Shown: positions 17,094-25,868, counted from the first letter of the stretch. The stretch is 64,000 nt of DNA from Terribacillus sp. DMT04 (GCF_019056395.1 NZ_CP077639.1:1118001-1182000), one strand, 5' to 3'. Notes: generated from the letters alone by a model not told the origin. Numbers and translations are program-made.

Positions 17094-17952
17094 CCTGTGC
17101 CTCTAAATATGGCAAAATAACAGCGTGAAATGTTTCCGGGTTCGTAACAATCCGGTTTAAATAATATGGATAATCGTTCGGTGTGATGGATTGCGGTGCC
17201 AGGATAGCAGCTTGTTTGAATCCAGCTTCCTTCACCACTTGCGCAACTGCATCATTGGTGTTGCCATATGGATAAGCAAATGTTGTTGGTGTTATGTTCA
17301 ACTGATCGTAGATAGTGTTAATGCTTTTATCCAAATCTTCTCGAAACGCCTTAAAATTTTTGTCATGTAAAAACAACGGTTTATCGGCTTCTAATCGGTG
17401 CATATCGTAAGTATGTGAGCCAATTGCAGCCAGTCCGCTGTCTACCATTTCCTGCAGCTGCGGCCAAGTTGCCATTTGCAAGTTCTGGAAGTTGTTATCA
17501 CCAACATGTCCGGCAATGACATAAAGGGTAAAGGGAACGTTTTCTTGCTTCAGAATCGGAAAAGCATTTTCATAAACAGTGCGATCAATATCATCAAAGC
17601 TAATCCACACACAACGATTCGGAAATTGGCCGTCCTCTTGATATTGATTGAGTTGGTCTGGTGTAATAAATGTGGCATCCAGCGCTTTCAGCTTTTGTAT
17701 CTGTTTTTCAAAATCATCTGTATAAACACTGTAACGTGTTAATTCATCAGAGCGTGTGACGAGAGAAACTGCCTTATTAAAGACAGTCGGCCGCCGCACA
17801 CGATGATAATTCAATCCTAGACAGCCATCCTTGTTTAACGCATGATCAATGGTCGTTTCTTCTGCCTCGTCAGCCTCATACAAGTGGATGGCACGAAAGG
17901 TGATCAATCCGACAATACATACTGCGGCAAGGAATAGCAAGGACTTTTTCAT
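17083..17952 (-). CDS. Poly-N-acetylglucosamine deacetylase (IcaB/PgaB-like)
   Basis: 289 residues with an N-terminal membrane anchor (residues 4-22), then a polysaccharide deacetylase (NodB) domain. Metal and catalytic motifs: FDDIDRTVYENA (FDD) and GSHTYDMH (SHxxxxH); FAYPYGN follows. It removes acetyl groups from surface PNAG outside the membrane. It overlaps the pgaD-like gene by 4 bases, so it is the last gene of the pgaC-pgaD-icaB operon. Confidence 0.86.
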   Translation of the reverse strand: MKKSLLFLAAVCIVGLITFRAIHLYEADEAEETTIDHALNKDGCLGLNYHRVRRPTVFNKAVSLVTRSDELTRYSVYTDDFEKQIQKLKALDATFITPDQLNQYQEDGQFPNRCVWISFDDIDRTVYENAFPILKQENVPFTLYVIAGHVGDNNFQNLQMATWPQLQEMVDSGLAAIGSHTYDMHRLEADKPLFLHDKNFKAFREDLDKSINTIYDQLNITPTTFAYPYGNTNDAVAQVVKEAGFKQAAILAPQSITPNDYPYYLNRIVTNPETFHAVILPYLEAQEKG

Positions 17953-18398
17953 TTTTCCAGATCCCGCACTGGATTTTTGTGGAACTCCATGTAGTTACTT
18001 GCCTGTAGTTTCTTAATCGTTTCCAGCGGCATGAGCTCCAACTTCTCCAAATCATCTACCGTGACGGGCATTGGCTGTTTGCGGCGGGACTTATTGCCAA
18101 AGCGTTTTTTATTATACGTCCGCCAGAATAGAAAATAGAGAAGAAAGGCCAGGAAAATACTCACACCAATTAGCATAAAGGTACGCACCTCTGCATTTGA
18201 AGTTTTAAATGCAATTTTTAGTACACCGCTGTATCTGTCATTTGTATTTAACAAAGCAGAAGCAAAGAACCATACAACAAACACACTATAAATCCAGATT
18301 AGTAATGTGAAAAACAGACTAACAAGAAAACGAGGCAGCGGCTGTTTTTCGAGAATTATTACTTGTTCCTGCCGATCCCGCGGTCTGGGCTTTTCCAT
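17949..18398 (-). CDS. PgaD-like accessory protein of PNAG synthesis
   Basis: 149 residues, two membrane segments (about residues 24-48 and 74-92) and a basic cytoplasmic C-terminus. Size, topology and position between the synthase and the deacetylase fit PgaD/IcaD, the small subunit needed for full PNAG synthase activity. AGGAGG lies 8 bases before its ATG, inside the synthase gene; the overlap of 40 bases is unusually long. Assignment is by context more than by motif. Confidence 0.78.
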   Translation of the reverse strand: MEKPRPRDRQEQVIILEKQPLPRFLVSLFFTLLIWIYSVFVVWFFASALLNTNDRYSGVLKIAFKTSNAEVRTFMLIGVSIFLAFLLYFLFWRTYNKKRFGNKSRRKQPMPVTVDDLEKLELMPLETIKKLQASNYMEFHKNPVRDLEK

Positions 18399-19627
18399 GT
18401 CGCATAGCCTCCTTTATAGCGTGATGCAATAGCGCGAGGAAACGCGCTGATGACAACGCCAGTATTGACGATCCAATAGATTGCCGGATACCAAGAGGCC
18501 CATAAGTAAAACCTTTTTACCTTGTCATACTTTGAATCTATTTGTATGGAAATAAACAGCTGAATCAAACTCATGAATACAAGTGCAAATGAAGTAAACG
18601 TTAGCCAAATGAGCATCTCTTGGAAAGTATCTGCTGTAATCAGAAGGGAAACCGTAACGAACACCCAAGCAAATGCCCAGAAGGTGCTAATCCATTGCTC
18701 TATATACACAATCCAGATACGGCGCTGATTCCAGCGGAAAAGCACACGCCAGTGGCGAAGCATGACTTCTTGGCCGCCTTGTGCCCAGCGGACACGCTGC
18801 TTCCAAATACCGCTCAGGCTCTCTGGTACAAGCATCCAGCAAAGCGCGCGCGGCTCATAGCGAATATCCCAGAAGCGCTGCTGCAGTTTCCAGCTTACCG
18901 CGATATCCTCTGTGATCATATCGCGATCCCATAACCCAACATCCAGCAAAGCGCGTTTTCTAAAGGCCACAACAACTCCAGATACAGTCATTACTTTACC
19001 TAGAATTCGCTGCGTCCGCTTGATTGCTCCAATGATGGAAGAGTACTCCACCAGCTGCATCCGGCTAAGCAGCGTATTACGATTCCGGATACGCGGGTTT
19101 CCCGTTACAGCACCCAAACGCTCTCCTTTATGAAGAAAATGATGAATCAAGTAGTATGGCGCATCGTTATCAAGAATGGCATCTGAATCCAAGCAAAGCA
19201 GGTATTCACCGCGGGCAGCATGTGCTCCAAGGTGCAGTGCATTCGCTTTTCCGCGGTTTTCATACAACTGAATAACCCGAATGCTCGGATGTTCTTGACT
19301 GAGCCTTTTTAGAAGGGCTGCTGTATTATCTTTGCTGCCATCATTTATTAAAATAATTTCTTTCCGTGGATAATCCAAGCCAAGCAGATTATCCAATGTT
19401 TCTTCTATGGTATCTTGTTCGTTATAACACGGAACTAAGAAACTGATCAGCGGCCAATCAACCTTTGCGAAATCAATTTTTTGATCTTTGTCTCGAAACC
19501 AAATATAAACAAGCGTACCGGCAATCCAAAACAGCGACATCACAAATGGGTACCAAAAGACAAAACTAGCAATACCGTTAAGCCCTGGTACAAAGATATT
19601 ATTGAACAAATTCTTGCCTACCTTCAT
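18359..19627 (-). CDS. pgaC: Poly-beta-1,6-N-acetylglucosamine synthase (PgaC/IcaA-like)
   Basis: 422 residues. GT2 processive glycosyltransferase: two N-terminal membrane residues stretches, then VPCYNEQDTIEE, LINDGSKDNT, LDSDAIL, MITEDIAVSW and QRVRWAQGGQ (QxxRW), followed by C-terminal membrane helices. It polymerises UDP-GlcNAc into the biofilm polysaccharide PNAG at the membrane. First gene of a three-gene ica/pga operon. The RBS is weak, while a perfect TATAAT lies 23 bases before the start, so the leader is very short. Confidence 0.9.
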   Translation of the reverse strand: MKVGKNLFNNIFVPGLNGIASFVFWYPFVMSLFWIAGTLVYIWFRDKDQKIDFAKVDWPLISFLVPCYNEQDTIEETLDNLLGLDYPRKEIILINDGSKDNTAALLKRLSQEHPSIRVIQLYENRGKANALHLGAHAARGEYLLCLDSDAILDNDAPYYLIHHFLHKGERLGAVTGNPRIRNRNTLLSRMQLVEYSSIIGAIKRTQRILGKVMTVSGVVVAFRKRALLDVGLWDRDMITEDIAVSWKLQQRFWDIRYEPRALCWMLVPESLSGIWKQRVRWAQGGQEVMLRHWRVLFRWNQRRIWIVYIEQWISTFWAFAWVFVTVSLLITADTFQEMLIWLTFTSFALVFMSLIQLFISIQIDSKYDKVKRFYLWASWYPAIYWIVNTGVVISAFPRAIASRYKGGYATWKSPDRGIGRNK

Positions 19628-19630
19628 TAA

Positions 19631-19655
19631 TTCGCAATTGCGTTATCAAATTATA
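19631..19655 (-). promoter_or_regulatory. pgaC promoter -10 box and palindrome
   Basis: On the minus strand TATAAT (19655-19650) is followed by a 10-bp palindrome CGCAATTGCG (about 19633-19642) just before the ATG. The -35 region is weak, which would suit an activated or repressed promoter. The palindrome occupies the expected transcription start and could be a repressor site. Confidence 0.5.
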
Positions 19656-19763
19656 ATAGAAGGAAAGACAAAAAGCACGAAGTATTTTGTTAGTTTTTGT
19701 AAGTGATAGTAAATTAACTAGGTATTTATAATCATTTACGATTACGATTGAATGATAAATTTA

Positions 19764-19827
19764 GACAGCAACGCTTCTAACACACGCAGTGAGACTAAAC
19801 TTTTATAAACGAGAAGCCAGTGCTGTC
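19764..19827. repeat. Two-step inverted repeat
   Basis: GACAGCA (19764-19770) pairs perfectly with TGCTGTC (19821-19827), and GCTTCT (19773-19778) pairs with AGAAGC (19812-19817), leaving a 33-base loop. The nested pairing with small internal bulges is what a structured RNA or a large operator would show. No T run follows, so it is not a simple terminator. Confidence 0.55.
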
Positions 19828-20075
19828 ATTTTATATGCTATTTCTGCGTGAAAGGGAATTCAGTCCTGTAGTAAATATATCCTCTTAATTTGTAAATTTG
19901 ATTAAAAAATTCCTTATTTATCCATAAGGTGAAGACAAATAGGTATAGTAATAATCAAATGAGTAATCTAGTCCGGGCGTTGTAAATCCTTTTTCAACGT
20001 CTCTTTGTGTACTAATTTCCTGTTATGAATCCTGGCAGTACATAATTGTTTCAGGTGGAGTGTCATTTATACTAT

Positions 20076-20109
20076 ACCTTTCTTCGCTTCAGAAAAGGTT
20101 TCTTTTTTT
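20076..20109 (+). terminator. Terminator-like hairpin upstream of the lipoprotein gene
   Basis: ACCTTTCT pairs with AGAAAAGGT (one bulge) around TCGCTTC and is followed by TTCTTTTTTT. No plus-strand gene ends before it, so it would end an unannotated short transcript or act as an attenuator. Confidence 0.6.
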
Positions 20110-20182
20110 GCTACTTATTACTGGTATTGTAAATATTTTGAACGTGTTACCATTGGATTAGTTTTGAATGGAGGATGAACAA

Positions 20183-21439
20183 ATGAATAAAAAATGGATG
20201 CTTCTTCTTGGAGCGCTGCTTGCAGTATTTGTCATTGGAGGCTGTGGGTCTGATAGTAAGGAAGCCAGCGCAGACGAAGAGGAAAGTTCTGCTGAAAAAT
20301 CAGCAGCGAGTGAAAATAATGAAGATAAATCAACGGATGAAACAAAAGCTGATTCAAAAGCGGCAACATTCCCTGAACTAATTGATTATATGAAAACAAC
20401 AACTGATGCGGAAGAAACTAATGTCTTCTATGAACATAAGGAACCGCAAACACACGAAATGGAAGGCGTAGCCGTCTCTCTAGATGCCTATTCGTTTGTG
20501 GGAATTAAAGATTTCCATACAGATTTCAGCATCCCTTTCGATGATGAAACAAGCGGTGCAGTAATTCTGGCTAAATACACAGTAAAGAATGATTCAGACA
20601 AAGAAGTATTCTATATGCCTAGATTTGATTTAAGCTACTCAAGCGGGCTTGTCTATAACAGTGATTATAAAGAACTTCTTCCGGAAGACCAGCAGTTATT
20701 TGAAAAATTAAATCCGGATACTAAATATGCGATAGAAGCTGGTGAATCTGTAACAGGATTTGTAGCATATCCGTTTGGAACAGCAGAGTTAGAAACAGTA
20801 GTGAATGAAGGTTCTGCTTTAATTGAAGTACCAGCTGCACAAGCAAAAGCAGATGCTTTCGACAACCCAATCGGAAAGAAAGGCAAGTTTACAATCAACT
20901 TTGATGAAGCAGGAGCAAAGAAAACGGAAAGTAATAAGGAATTTTATCAAGATGCAGTTTCTATAGAGAATATGGGCGACAAGCAGATAATTGATCAAAA
21001 AGAAGGTGTTGGAGAAAGCAAAGAGCTTGGTGATGCAACGATCACATTAGATGGCTACCAGTTCACTGAATTTAAACCGAATGAAATGGAAGCACCTCGA
21101 TTCGAGAATTTTAAAAACGGAATCGTTCTGTTAACGGTGAAATTCAATGTGGATAACAAAGGTTCTGCAAACATCGCACTAGACAATCTGCGTTCCAACC
21201 TTTATGTGAATGACGGCGCTCAATATCAAATGAACGAAGGGATGCTGTCACCTCATGAATTCGGCGATATAGCTTCAGCAGGAGGAACTGCTGAACTGTT
21301 CCAAGTATACGTGCTGGATAAAGAGCAATACGATAAGATTTGGAAAAACAAAGCATTCGATATCGAGCTTGGACCATTGTATGACGATAATGCAAAAGAT
21401 GTTTCAAAAGGGAAGAAAGCTGAATTTAAGCTTAAGTAA
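20183..21439 (+). CDS. Lipoprotein, probable DUF5068 family
   Basis: 418 residues. Lipoprotein signal MNKKWMLLLGALLAVFVIG then GGCGS (lipobox Cys about 22), a Ser/Glu/Lys-rich linker (25-60) and two related beta-rich domains: about 65-225 (HEMEGVAVSLDAYSFV, GAVILAKYTVKN) and 265-418 (LGDATITLDGYQF, GIVLLTVKFNVDN). This looks like DUF5068 with an internal duplication. Anchored outside the membrane; function unknown. ATG chosen after GGAGGATG; an in-frame start 15 bases earlier lacks an RBS. Confidence 0.82.
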   Translation: MNKKWMLLLGALLAVFVIGGCGSDSKEASADEEESSAEKSAASENNEDKSTDETKADSKAATFPELIDYMKTTTDAEETNVFYEHKEPQTHEMEGVAVSLDAYSFVGIKDFHTDFSIPFDDETSGAVILAKYTVKNDSDKEVFYMPRFDLSYSSGLVYNSDYKELLPEDQQLFEKLNPDTKYAIEAGESVTGFVAYPFGTAELETVVNEGSALIEVPAAQAKADAFDNPIGKKGKFTINFDEAGAKKTESNKEFYQDAVSIENMGDKQIIDQKEGVGESKELGDATITLDGYQFTEFKPNEMEAPRFENFKNGIVLLTVKFNVDNKGSANIALDNLRSNLYVNDGAQYQMNEGMLSPHEFGDIASAGGTAELFQVYVLDKEQYDKIWKNKAFDIELGPLYDDNAKDVSKGKKAEFKLK

Positions 21440-21446
21440 ACAGATA

Positions 21447-21476
21447 AACCGATCAGCAGCTGCTGATCGGTTTTTT
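21447..21476 (+). terminator. Intrinsic terminator of the lipoprotein gene
   Basis: AACCGATCAGCAG/CTGCTGATCGGTT perfect hairpin followed by TTTTTT. Confidence 0.92.
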
Positions 21477-21495
21477 GTTGGTCGAGTATGTAAGC

Positions 21496-21957
21496 TTAAC
21501 TAGGCTTGGAGATACCAATTACATCGTTTTCAGGAGTAATGCTGTTTGCTTGGGGCGCTAAGTAACCGTGTTGAGTAGCTGTTTCTGCATATGCGAATGT
21601 CCCATCATTCTTCACTACAACAACAAGTTCAAGATCATCTCTTAACGACATATCTGCTGGATCGTGGAATCGCATTCCAAGCTTTTCTTTCATATATGCT
21701 TCATCTGTGTAGGGCGGGAAAATAATAATTTCCTTCCACTCATAATCAATATGATCTCCAAAATCAAAAGTATCAGAACTCGCTGTTTGCAGCTGTTCAT
21801 GAAGACTTGCTTCTAATGTTTTATCGTGACTTACAGATGTACGAGGCACAACGATAAAGATCACGATGAGAATAAGTGCTGCGAGTGATAGCGTGACTAG
21901 CAGCTTTTTCGTTTTTTTAGATATAATAATCTGCTCCACTCTAGTTATAAAGTACAA
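21496..21957 (-). CDS. Membrane-anchored hypothetical protein
   Basis: 153 residues with one N-terminal membrane segment (about residues 18-38, KKLLVTLSLAALILIVIF) and an extracytoplasmic part containing WKEIIIFPPYT and ELVVVVKNDG. I do not recognise the family. The start is uncertain: no strong RBS precedes the first Met. It is convergent with the lipoprotein gene and stands alone. Confidence 0.6.
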   Translation of the reverse strand: MYFITRVEQIIISKKTKKLLVTLSLAALILIVIFIVVPRTSVSHDKTLEASLHEQLQTASSDTFDFGDHIDYEWKEIIIFPPYTDEAYMKEKLGMRFHDPADMSLRDDLELVVVVKNDGTFAYAETATQHGYLAPQANSITPENDVIGISKPS

Positions 21958-22024
21958 AAGTATTATAATACATTCTGTTTGTTATTTATCATAATTTTAA
22001 CAATAAAGGAAAACTGAGGATATG

Positions 22025-22065
22025 AAAAGGCAGAAGCAATTTTATGGATATTGCTTCTGCCTTTA
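22025..22065 (-). terminator. Intrinsic terminator of the tetR-MFS operon
   Basis: GGCAGAAGCAAT pairs with ATTGCTTCTGCC; on the minus strand it is followed by TTTT. It lies 14 bases beyond the MFS stop. Confidence 0.82.
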
Positions 22066-22078
22066 TTTCAAATGAAAA

Positions 22079-23512
22079 TTAAGTTTCGGTACTTACTGTT
22101 TCTGATTGAGCTTGCTTCCCACCTGTATTGTTTCCTTTTTTTAAGAAGAATGACAAGACCAAACCGATGGCTGACAAGATGACAGCCGCAAGGAATGCTG
22201 CATCCATGCCTGTTACTTGTGCTTTCGCAGGGTTGGTGAAATCACCGTATTTAATCGTATTCGTCATAATCGTAATCAAAATAGCTGTACCAATTGAACC
22301 GCCGACTTGACGGAAGGTATTGTTCATTGCCGTCGCATGCGGTATCAAATGATTCGGCAAGGCATTAATGCCCGCAGTGGTGAGCGGCATCATAACAAGT
22401 GCTGTTCCTGCCATTCGTAATGCGTAAATGATGACGATAAAGGTAATCGACGTATCCAGCTCTAGGAAAGCGAACGGAACAGTTGTCGCAGTCATCAGTA
22501 TGAAGCCTACAATAGCCAGCGGTTTAGCACCGATCCGGTCGAAGATAGCTCCGACAAATGGAGACAGCACGCCCATGACAACTGCTCCCGGCAATAACAT
22601 TAAACCGGAATGGAATGCACTAATATCGCGTAAATTCTGTGTGTACAGCGGCAATATAGTTTCTGTACCAATCATTAAACCGAATACAAGCATCCCCATG
22701 ATGGTAGTAATCGCAAATGTAAAATTCTTAAATACTCTAAACTCCAACAATGGTCTTTCCAGCTGCAGCTGGCGAAGAATGAATAAGAGAAGTGACAGCG
22801 CACCTATTCCGAGAGTGCCCATAACCTCCAGATTGACCCAGCCGCTCGTACCAGCAGAACTGAATCCGTATAAAATACCGCCAAAACCGATGGAAGAATA
22901 CACGACAGACAGCACATCGATTTTTGATTCACGGAGTGTTGTTACATTTTTCATAATGAAAATTGCCAAAATCAAATCAATAACCGCAATCGGCAGTACA
23001 ATATAGAACAAGTAATGCCAAGAGAAGCTGTCTACAATCCAACCGCTAAGTGTCGGCCCGATTGCCGGTGCAAACGCAATAACAAGCCCGAACATTCCCA
23101 TTGCCGTCCCGCGTTTTTCGGGAGGGAAGATAGTTAAGAAAACTGTCTGCATAAGCGGCATCATAATACCGGCGCCAATGGCCTGGATAATACGAGCTAA
23201 TAGCAGAACGCTGAAAGCCGGCGCAACCGCTGCCACAAGTGTTCCGATACTGAAGGTTGTCATGGCAAACAAGAATAACCTTCTGGTCGAATACTTTTCA
23301 ATTAAGAAGGCCGTAATAGGAATTAAAATCCCGTTCGTCAGCATAAAGGCAGTCGTCAGCCATTGCCCTTCATCCGCGGTAATATCAAAGTCACTCATAA
23401 TATGAGGAAGCGCTGTAACCAATAACGTTTGGTTCAGTATCGTCACGAAAGCTCCGATTATAAAGATCGTCACTGTCGCTTTTCTGTTTATTTGCATATT
23501 CTGTTCCGCCAT
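22079..23512 (-). CDS. DHA2-family (14-TMS) MFS multidrug exporter
   Basis: 477 residues with about 14 membrane segments. Motifs: LTTAFMLTNGILIPITAFLI (helix 2), RRLFLFAMTTFSIGT, RIIQAIGAGIMMPLM and motif C-like GLVIAFAPAIGPTLSGWI, as in EmrB/QacA/LmrB exporters driven by the proton gradient. An AAGGAGG RBS lies 6-7 bases before the ATG. The TetR-family gene lies 13 bases upstream in the same transcript and probably controls it. Substrates cannot be deduced. Confidence 0.9.
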   Translation of the reverse strand: MAEQNMQINRKATVTIFIIGAFVTILNQTLLVTALPHIMSDFDITADEGQWLTTAFMLTNGILIPITAFLIEKYSTRRLFLFAMTTFSIGTLVAAVAPAFSVLLLARIIQAIGAGIMMPLMQTVFLTIFPPEKRGTAMGMFGLVIAFAPAIGPTLSGWIVDSFSWHYLFYIVLPIAVIDLILAIFIMKNVTTLRESKIDVLSVVYSSIGFGGILYGFSSAGTSGWVNLEVMGTLGIGALSLLLFILRQLQLERPLLEFRVFKNFTFAITTIMGMLVFGLMIGTETILPLYTQNLRDISAFHSGLMLLPGAVVMGVLSPFVGAIFDRIGAKPLAIVGFILMTATTVPFAFLELDTSITFIVIIYALRMAGTALVMMPLTTAGINALPNHLIPHATAMNNTFRQVGGSIGTAILITIMTNTIKYGDFTNPAKAQVTGMDAAFLAAVILSAIGLVLSFFLKKGNNTGGKQAQSETVSTET

Positions 23513-23525
23513 ATGTATTCCTCCT

Positions 23526-24380
23526 TCACATGAGTAACCGAATGGATCGGATACTTTCTTTTAGTAATGATTGTTGATCTAAGTACGTCAGCAAAGCTTC
23601 CACAAGATAGGCGGCTGGTTTATCTTTTGCTAATTCTTTTTCTAAATGGTCTGCCGCCTCTGTCAAAGCTTCATCTTGCAGCGTATTCGTCGTAACATCC
23701 TGGATTTGCAAAAATATTGTATGCATTAACTCAGCTTTACCAGGTGATTCGGGCAAGTCTGCATGGTAATGCAATTGGATATGTTGCTCATCCAAAAGCG
23801 GAGCCCGCTGCAGCTTATCTGTTACAATCGCATCCATCACCAGCTTCAGCTCATGCGCTACTTCAGCTGGGTCACGGATAATCACGCCATCCGCCATCAT
23901 CTTTAAGTAAGGGTTTAGCAAACCGAGCAGATTCAGCGTCATATCCCACTTAAGTGGTTCCACCTTTTCTCCATAGAGATTGAGAAGCATTTCTTGATGC
24001 CATCGCATAAGTATAGCCCGCACATTGTTCATATGTCGCTGCAATTCAGATGACTCCTTAAAAGGAGGGGAGAACATCAACATCTGAATCAAATGCTTGT
24101 TTTCTTTAAAAGATTCAATCTCCAACACAATCTTACGCTCAAACCGCGCTTCATCAGATAAACTTTTATCAACCTCAATTAAAGCAGCCATATTTGTCAG
24201 CTGCTGATGATTATATTGAAGTAGCTCATCCAATAGTGACTCCTTGGAATCAAACAGCTTATAAATAGAAGCTTTTGATATTTTACAAGCCTCCGCAATC
24301 GACTGCATTGACACCTGCTGGAAACCAAATTCCGCAAACTTCTGTTTCGCAGCCAATATGATTTTTGTCTTCCGATCCAT
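23526..24380 (-). CDS. TetR/AcrR-family transcriptional regulator
   Basis: 284 residues. The N-terminal TetR HTH is clear: KIILAAKQKFAEFGFQ, MQSIAEACKISKASIYKLF, KESLLDELL. The C-terminal ligand domain is long for the family (about 220 residues). ATG chosen at MDRKTK because GAGGGA lies 7 bases upstream. Being first in the operon with the efflux gene implies repression of both until a drug binds. Its promoter is visible upstream. Confidence 0.88.
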   Translation of the reverse strand: MDRKTKIILAAKQKFAEFGFQQVSMQSIAEACKISKASIYKLFDSKESLLDELLQYNHQQLTNMAALIEVDKSLSDEARFERKIVLEIESFKENKHLIQMLMFSPPFKESSELQRHMNNVRAILMRWHQEMLLNLYGEKVEPLKWDMTLNLLGLLNPYLKMMADGVIIRDPAEVAHELKLVMDAIVTDKLQRAPLLDEQHIQLHYHADLPESPGKAELMHTIFLQIQDVTTNTLQDEALTEAADHLEKELAKDKPAAYLVEALLTYLDQQSLLKESIRSIRLLM

Positions 24381-24440
24381 CCACATTCCCTCACTCAAAA
24401 AACTCATTGGTTTTGTAAAAACCGTCAGGTCACTATTGGA

Positions 24441-24469
24441 ACTATACGCCCCTAAAAATCGAAAGTCAA
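24441..24469 (-). promoter_or_regulatory. Sigma-A promoter of tetR-MFS
   Basis: Minus strand TTGACT (24469-24464), 17-base spacer, TATAGT (24446-24441). The imperfect dyad AGTTCCAATAGTGACCT just downstream is a candidate TetR-protein operator. Confidence 0.75.
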
Positions 24470-24512
24470 TTCATATGCTATAGGGTACCCGAATTCCCTT
24501 TTCCTAAAAGCG

Positions 24513-24541
24513 TTGACAAGCCCCAGCATCTAGAATAAAAT
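24513..24541 (+). promoter_or_regulatory. Promoter of tRNA-Val
   Basis: TTGACA (24513-24518), 17-base spacer, TAAAAT (24536-24541), 25 bases before the mature 5' end of the tRNA. It remains intact because the phage inserted downstream. Confidence 0.85.
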
Positions 24542-24566
24542 AATACAAGACGTTACATTACATAAT

Positions 24567-24639
24567 GATTCCGTAGCTCAGCTGGGAGAGCACTACCTTG
24601 ACAGGGTAGGGGTCGTTGGTTCGAGTCCAATCGGAATCA
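24567..24639 (+). tRNA. tRNA-Val (anticodon GAC)
   Basis: A full cloverleaf folds: acceptor GATTCCG/CGGAATC with discriminator A, D-arm GCTC/GAGC, anticodon stem CTACC/GGTAG with loop TTGACAG (anticodon GAC), T-arm GTTGG/CCAAT with TTCGAGT. CCA is not encoded. The prophage begins directly downstream, so the 3' half is the likely integration target and the gene stays whole. Confidence 0.97.
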
Positions 24640-24672
24640 CTACTCAGAAACGTTGATATGAAGCGTTTCATA

Positions 24673-24708
24673 AGAAAAACACCACTTTCAAAAGAGTGGT
24701 GTTTTTCT
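24673..24708. terminator. Bidirectional terminator between tRNA-Val and int
   Basis: A 14-bp perfect stem (AGAAAAACACCACT with AGTGGTGTTTTTCT) around TTCAAAAG. It can serve the tRNA on the plus strand and the integrase on the minus strand. Confidence 0.88.
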
Positions 24709-24746
24709 CGTTTATAGGATGTTTGATACGAATTTGATACGAATGC

Positions 24747-25868
24747 TTATTCGTTTTGTGCGTAGAACATTTTCCCGAACTCTGCGACAGTATCTTTTTG
24801 CAGGTTAGGCAGCAAGTGACTGTACGTGTCTAGTGTTATCCGAACATTTGCATGGCCGAGTCGTTCTGACACAATCTTAGGATTTACACCTTGCTTTAAT
24901 AAGAGGCTGGCATGTGTATGACGCAGATCATGGAACCGTATCTTTTTGACTTCACTTTTCTTAATCATGGCGTAGAAAGCTCGGTTAAGATTTCGAGGAT
25001 ACAGAGGGGTTCCAACGCTTGTTCGGATAACCAAGTCATGCTCGCTGTTATAAACAGGTCTGTTTGCCATTAGTTCTTGTTTATATATAGCTTTCAACCT
25101 AAGCACCTGGTTGAGAGTGTTCTTGTCGACAGACAACCTCCTGTTACCAGCGCTAGTCTTTGCTCCAATATTTAATTCTCCGTTCATATCCATTGTTTGT
25201 ACAATTGAGATTGTCTCATTTTCCTCATCGATATCTTTCCATCTCAAGCCCAATATTTCGCCACGACGCATACCTGTTGTTAATGCAAGCAAGAATACCG
25301 CGTAGTATCTTGAGTTCTTAGCAGCATCCAAGAATGTTTTAATATCATCCTCATCCCAAACTTCAACTTCTTTTTTGTTAACCTTTGGTGGATCAACAAG
25401 AGAGGCTGGATTACGAATGATCATATCCCATTTTTGCGCTTTATTTAGAGAGTCATTAATAACGGTATGCAGCTTCCGTAGATTTTCAGAAGAAAGGCTG
25501 CCGCTACTTTTCACTTCGTTATAGAATGATTGGATGTCACGCGGAGTTATTTTGCTAATCTCCAAATGACCTAGCGCCGGCACTATATGGCTATTTACAT
25601 AGTAACTATAAGTCTGAAAAGTACTCTTACGAACGTTCAATCCTTTATCTTCAAGCCAGGACTTCATAAACTCAGCGTACAATGTCTTTGAAGGTTCTAC
25701 GTATACACCTTTATTCATAGCGTCCTTTGCCTCTGTCATAGCTGCTTCTGCTTCTTTCTTAGTTTTAAATCCTCGCTTCAGTTTCTTTTTGTATTTACCG
25801 TTATCTTTATAACTAAATGAATAGTACCATTTATTTGCTTTTGCATTTTCATCTTTGTATACCGGCAT
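24747..25868 (-). CDS. int: Prophage tyrosine-recombinase integrase
   Basis: 373 residues. N-terminal arm-binding (AP2-like) domain about 1-55, SAM-like core-binding domain 62-160 and catalytic domain 170-370. Catalytic residues are visible: Arg201 (TTGMRRGE), His313 and Arg316 (HDLRHTH), His339 (LGHANV) and Tyr349 (LDTYSH). It integrates or excises the prophage at tRNA-Val. The ATG overlaps the stop of the small Xre gene (TAATG), so the two are translationally coupled. No separate excisionase was recognised nearby. Confidence 0.96.
   Translation of the reverse strand: MPVYKDENAKANKWYYSFSYKDNGKYKKKLKRGFKTKKEAEAAMTEAKDAMNKGVYVEPSKTLYAEFMKSWLEDKGLNVRKSTFQTYSYYVNSHIVPALGHLEISKITPRDIQSFYNEVKSSGSLSSENLRKLHTVINDSLNKAQKWDMIIRNPASLVDPPKVNKKEVEVWDEDDIKTFLDAAKNSRYYAVFLLALTTGMRRGEILGLRWKDIDEENETISIVQTMDMNGELNIGAKTSAGNRRLSVDKNTLNQVLRLKAIYKQELMANRPVYNSEHDLVIRTSVGTPLYPRNLNRAFYAMIKKSEVKKIRFHDLRHTHASLLLKQGVNPKIVSERLGHANVRITLDTYSHLLPNLQKDTVAEFGKMFYAQNE

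Larger units (their letters stand above)
19628..20182. other. 555-base gene-free intergenic region with hairpins
   Basis: No convincing ORF on either strand. It holds the pgaC promoter at its left end, a long inverted repeat (19764-19827), shorter inverted repeats (CCTTAT/ATAAGG near 19912-19929, GGCGTTG/CAACGTC near 19977-20001) and a terminator-like hairpin (20076-20109) before the lipoprotein gene. It may carry an unrecognised small RNA or a long leader; I cannot match it to a known riboswitch. Confidence 0.5.
24567..24746. other. Presumed prophage left attachment region (attL)
   Basis: tRNA-Val, then an integrase reading towards it after 107 bases, is the classical arrangement. The core is probably in the tRNA 3' end or the bases just after it. 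attR is outside the window, so the exact core cannot be defined. Confidence 0.5.
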
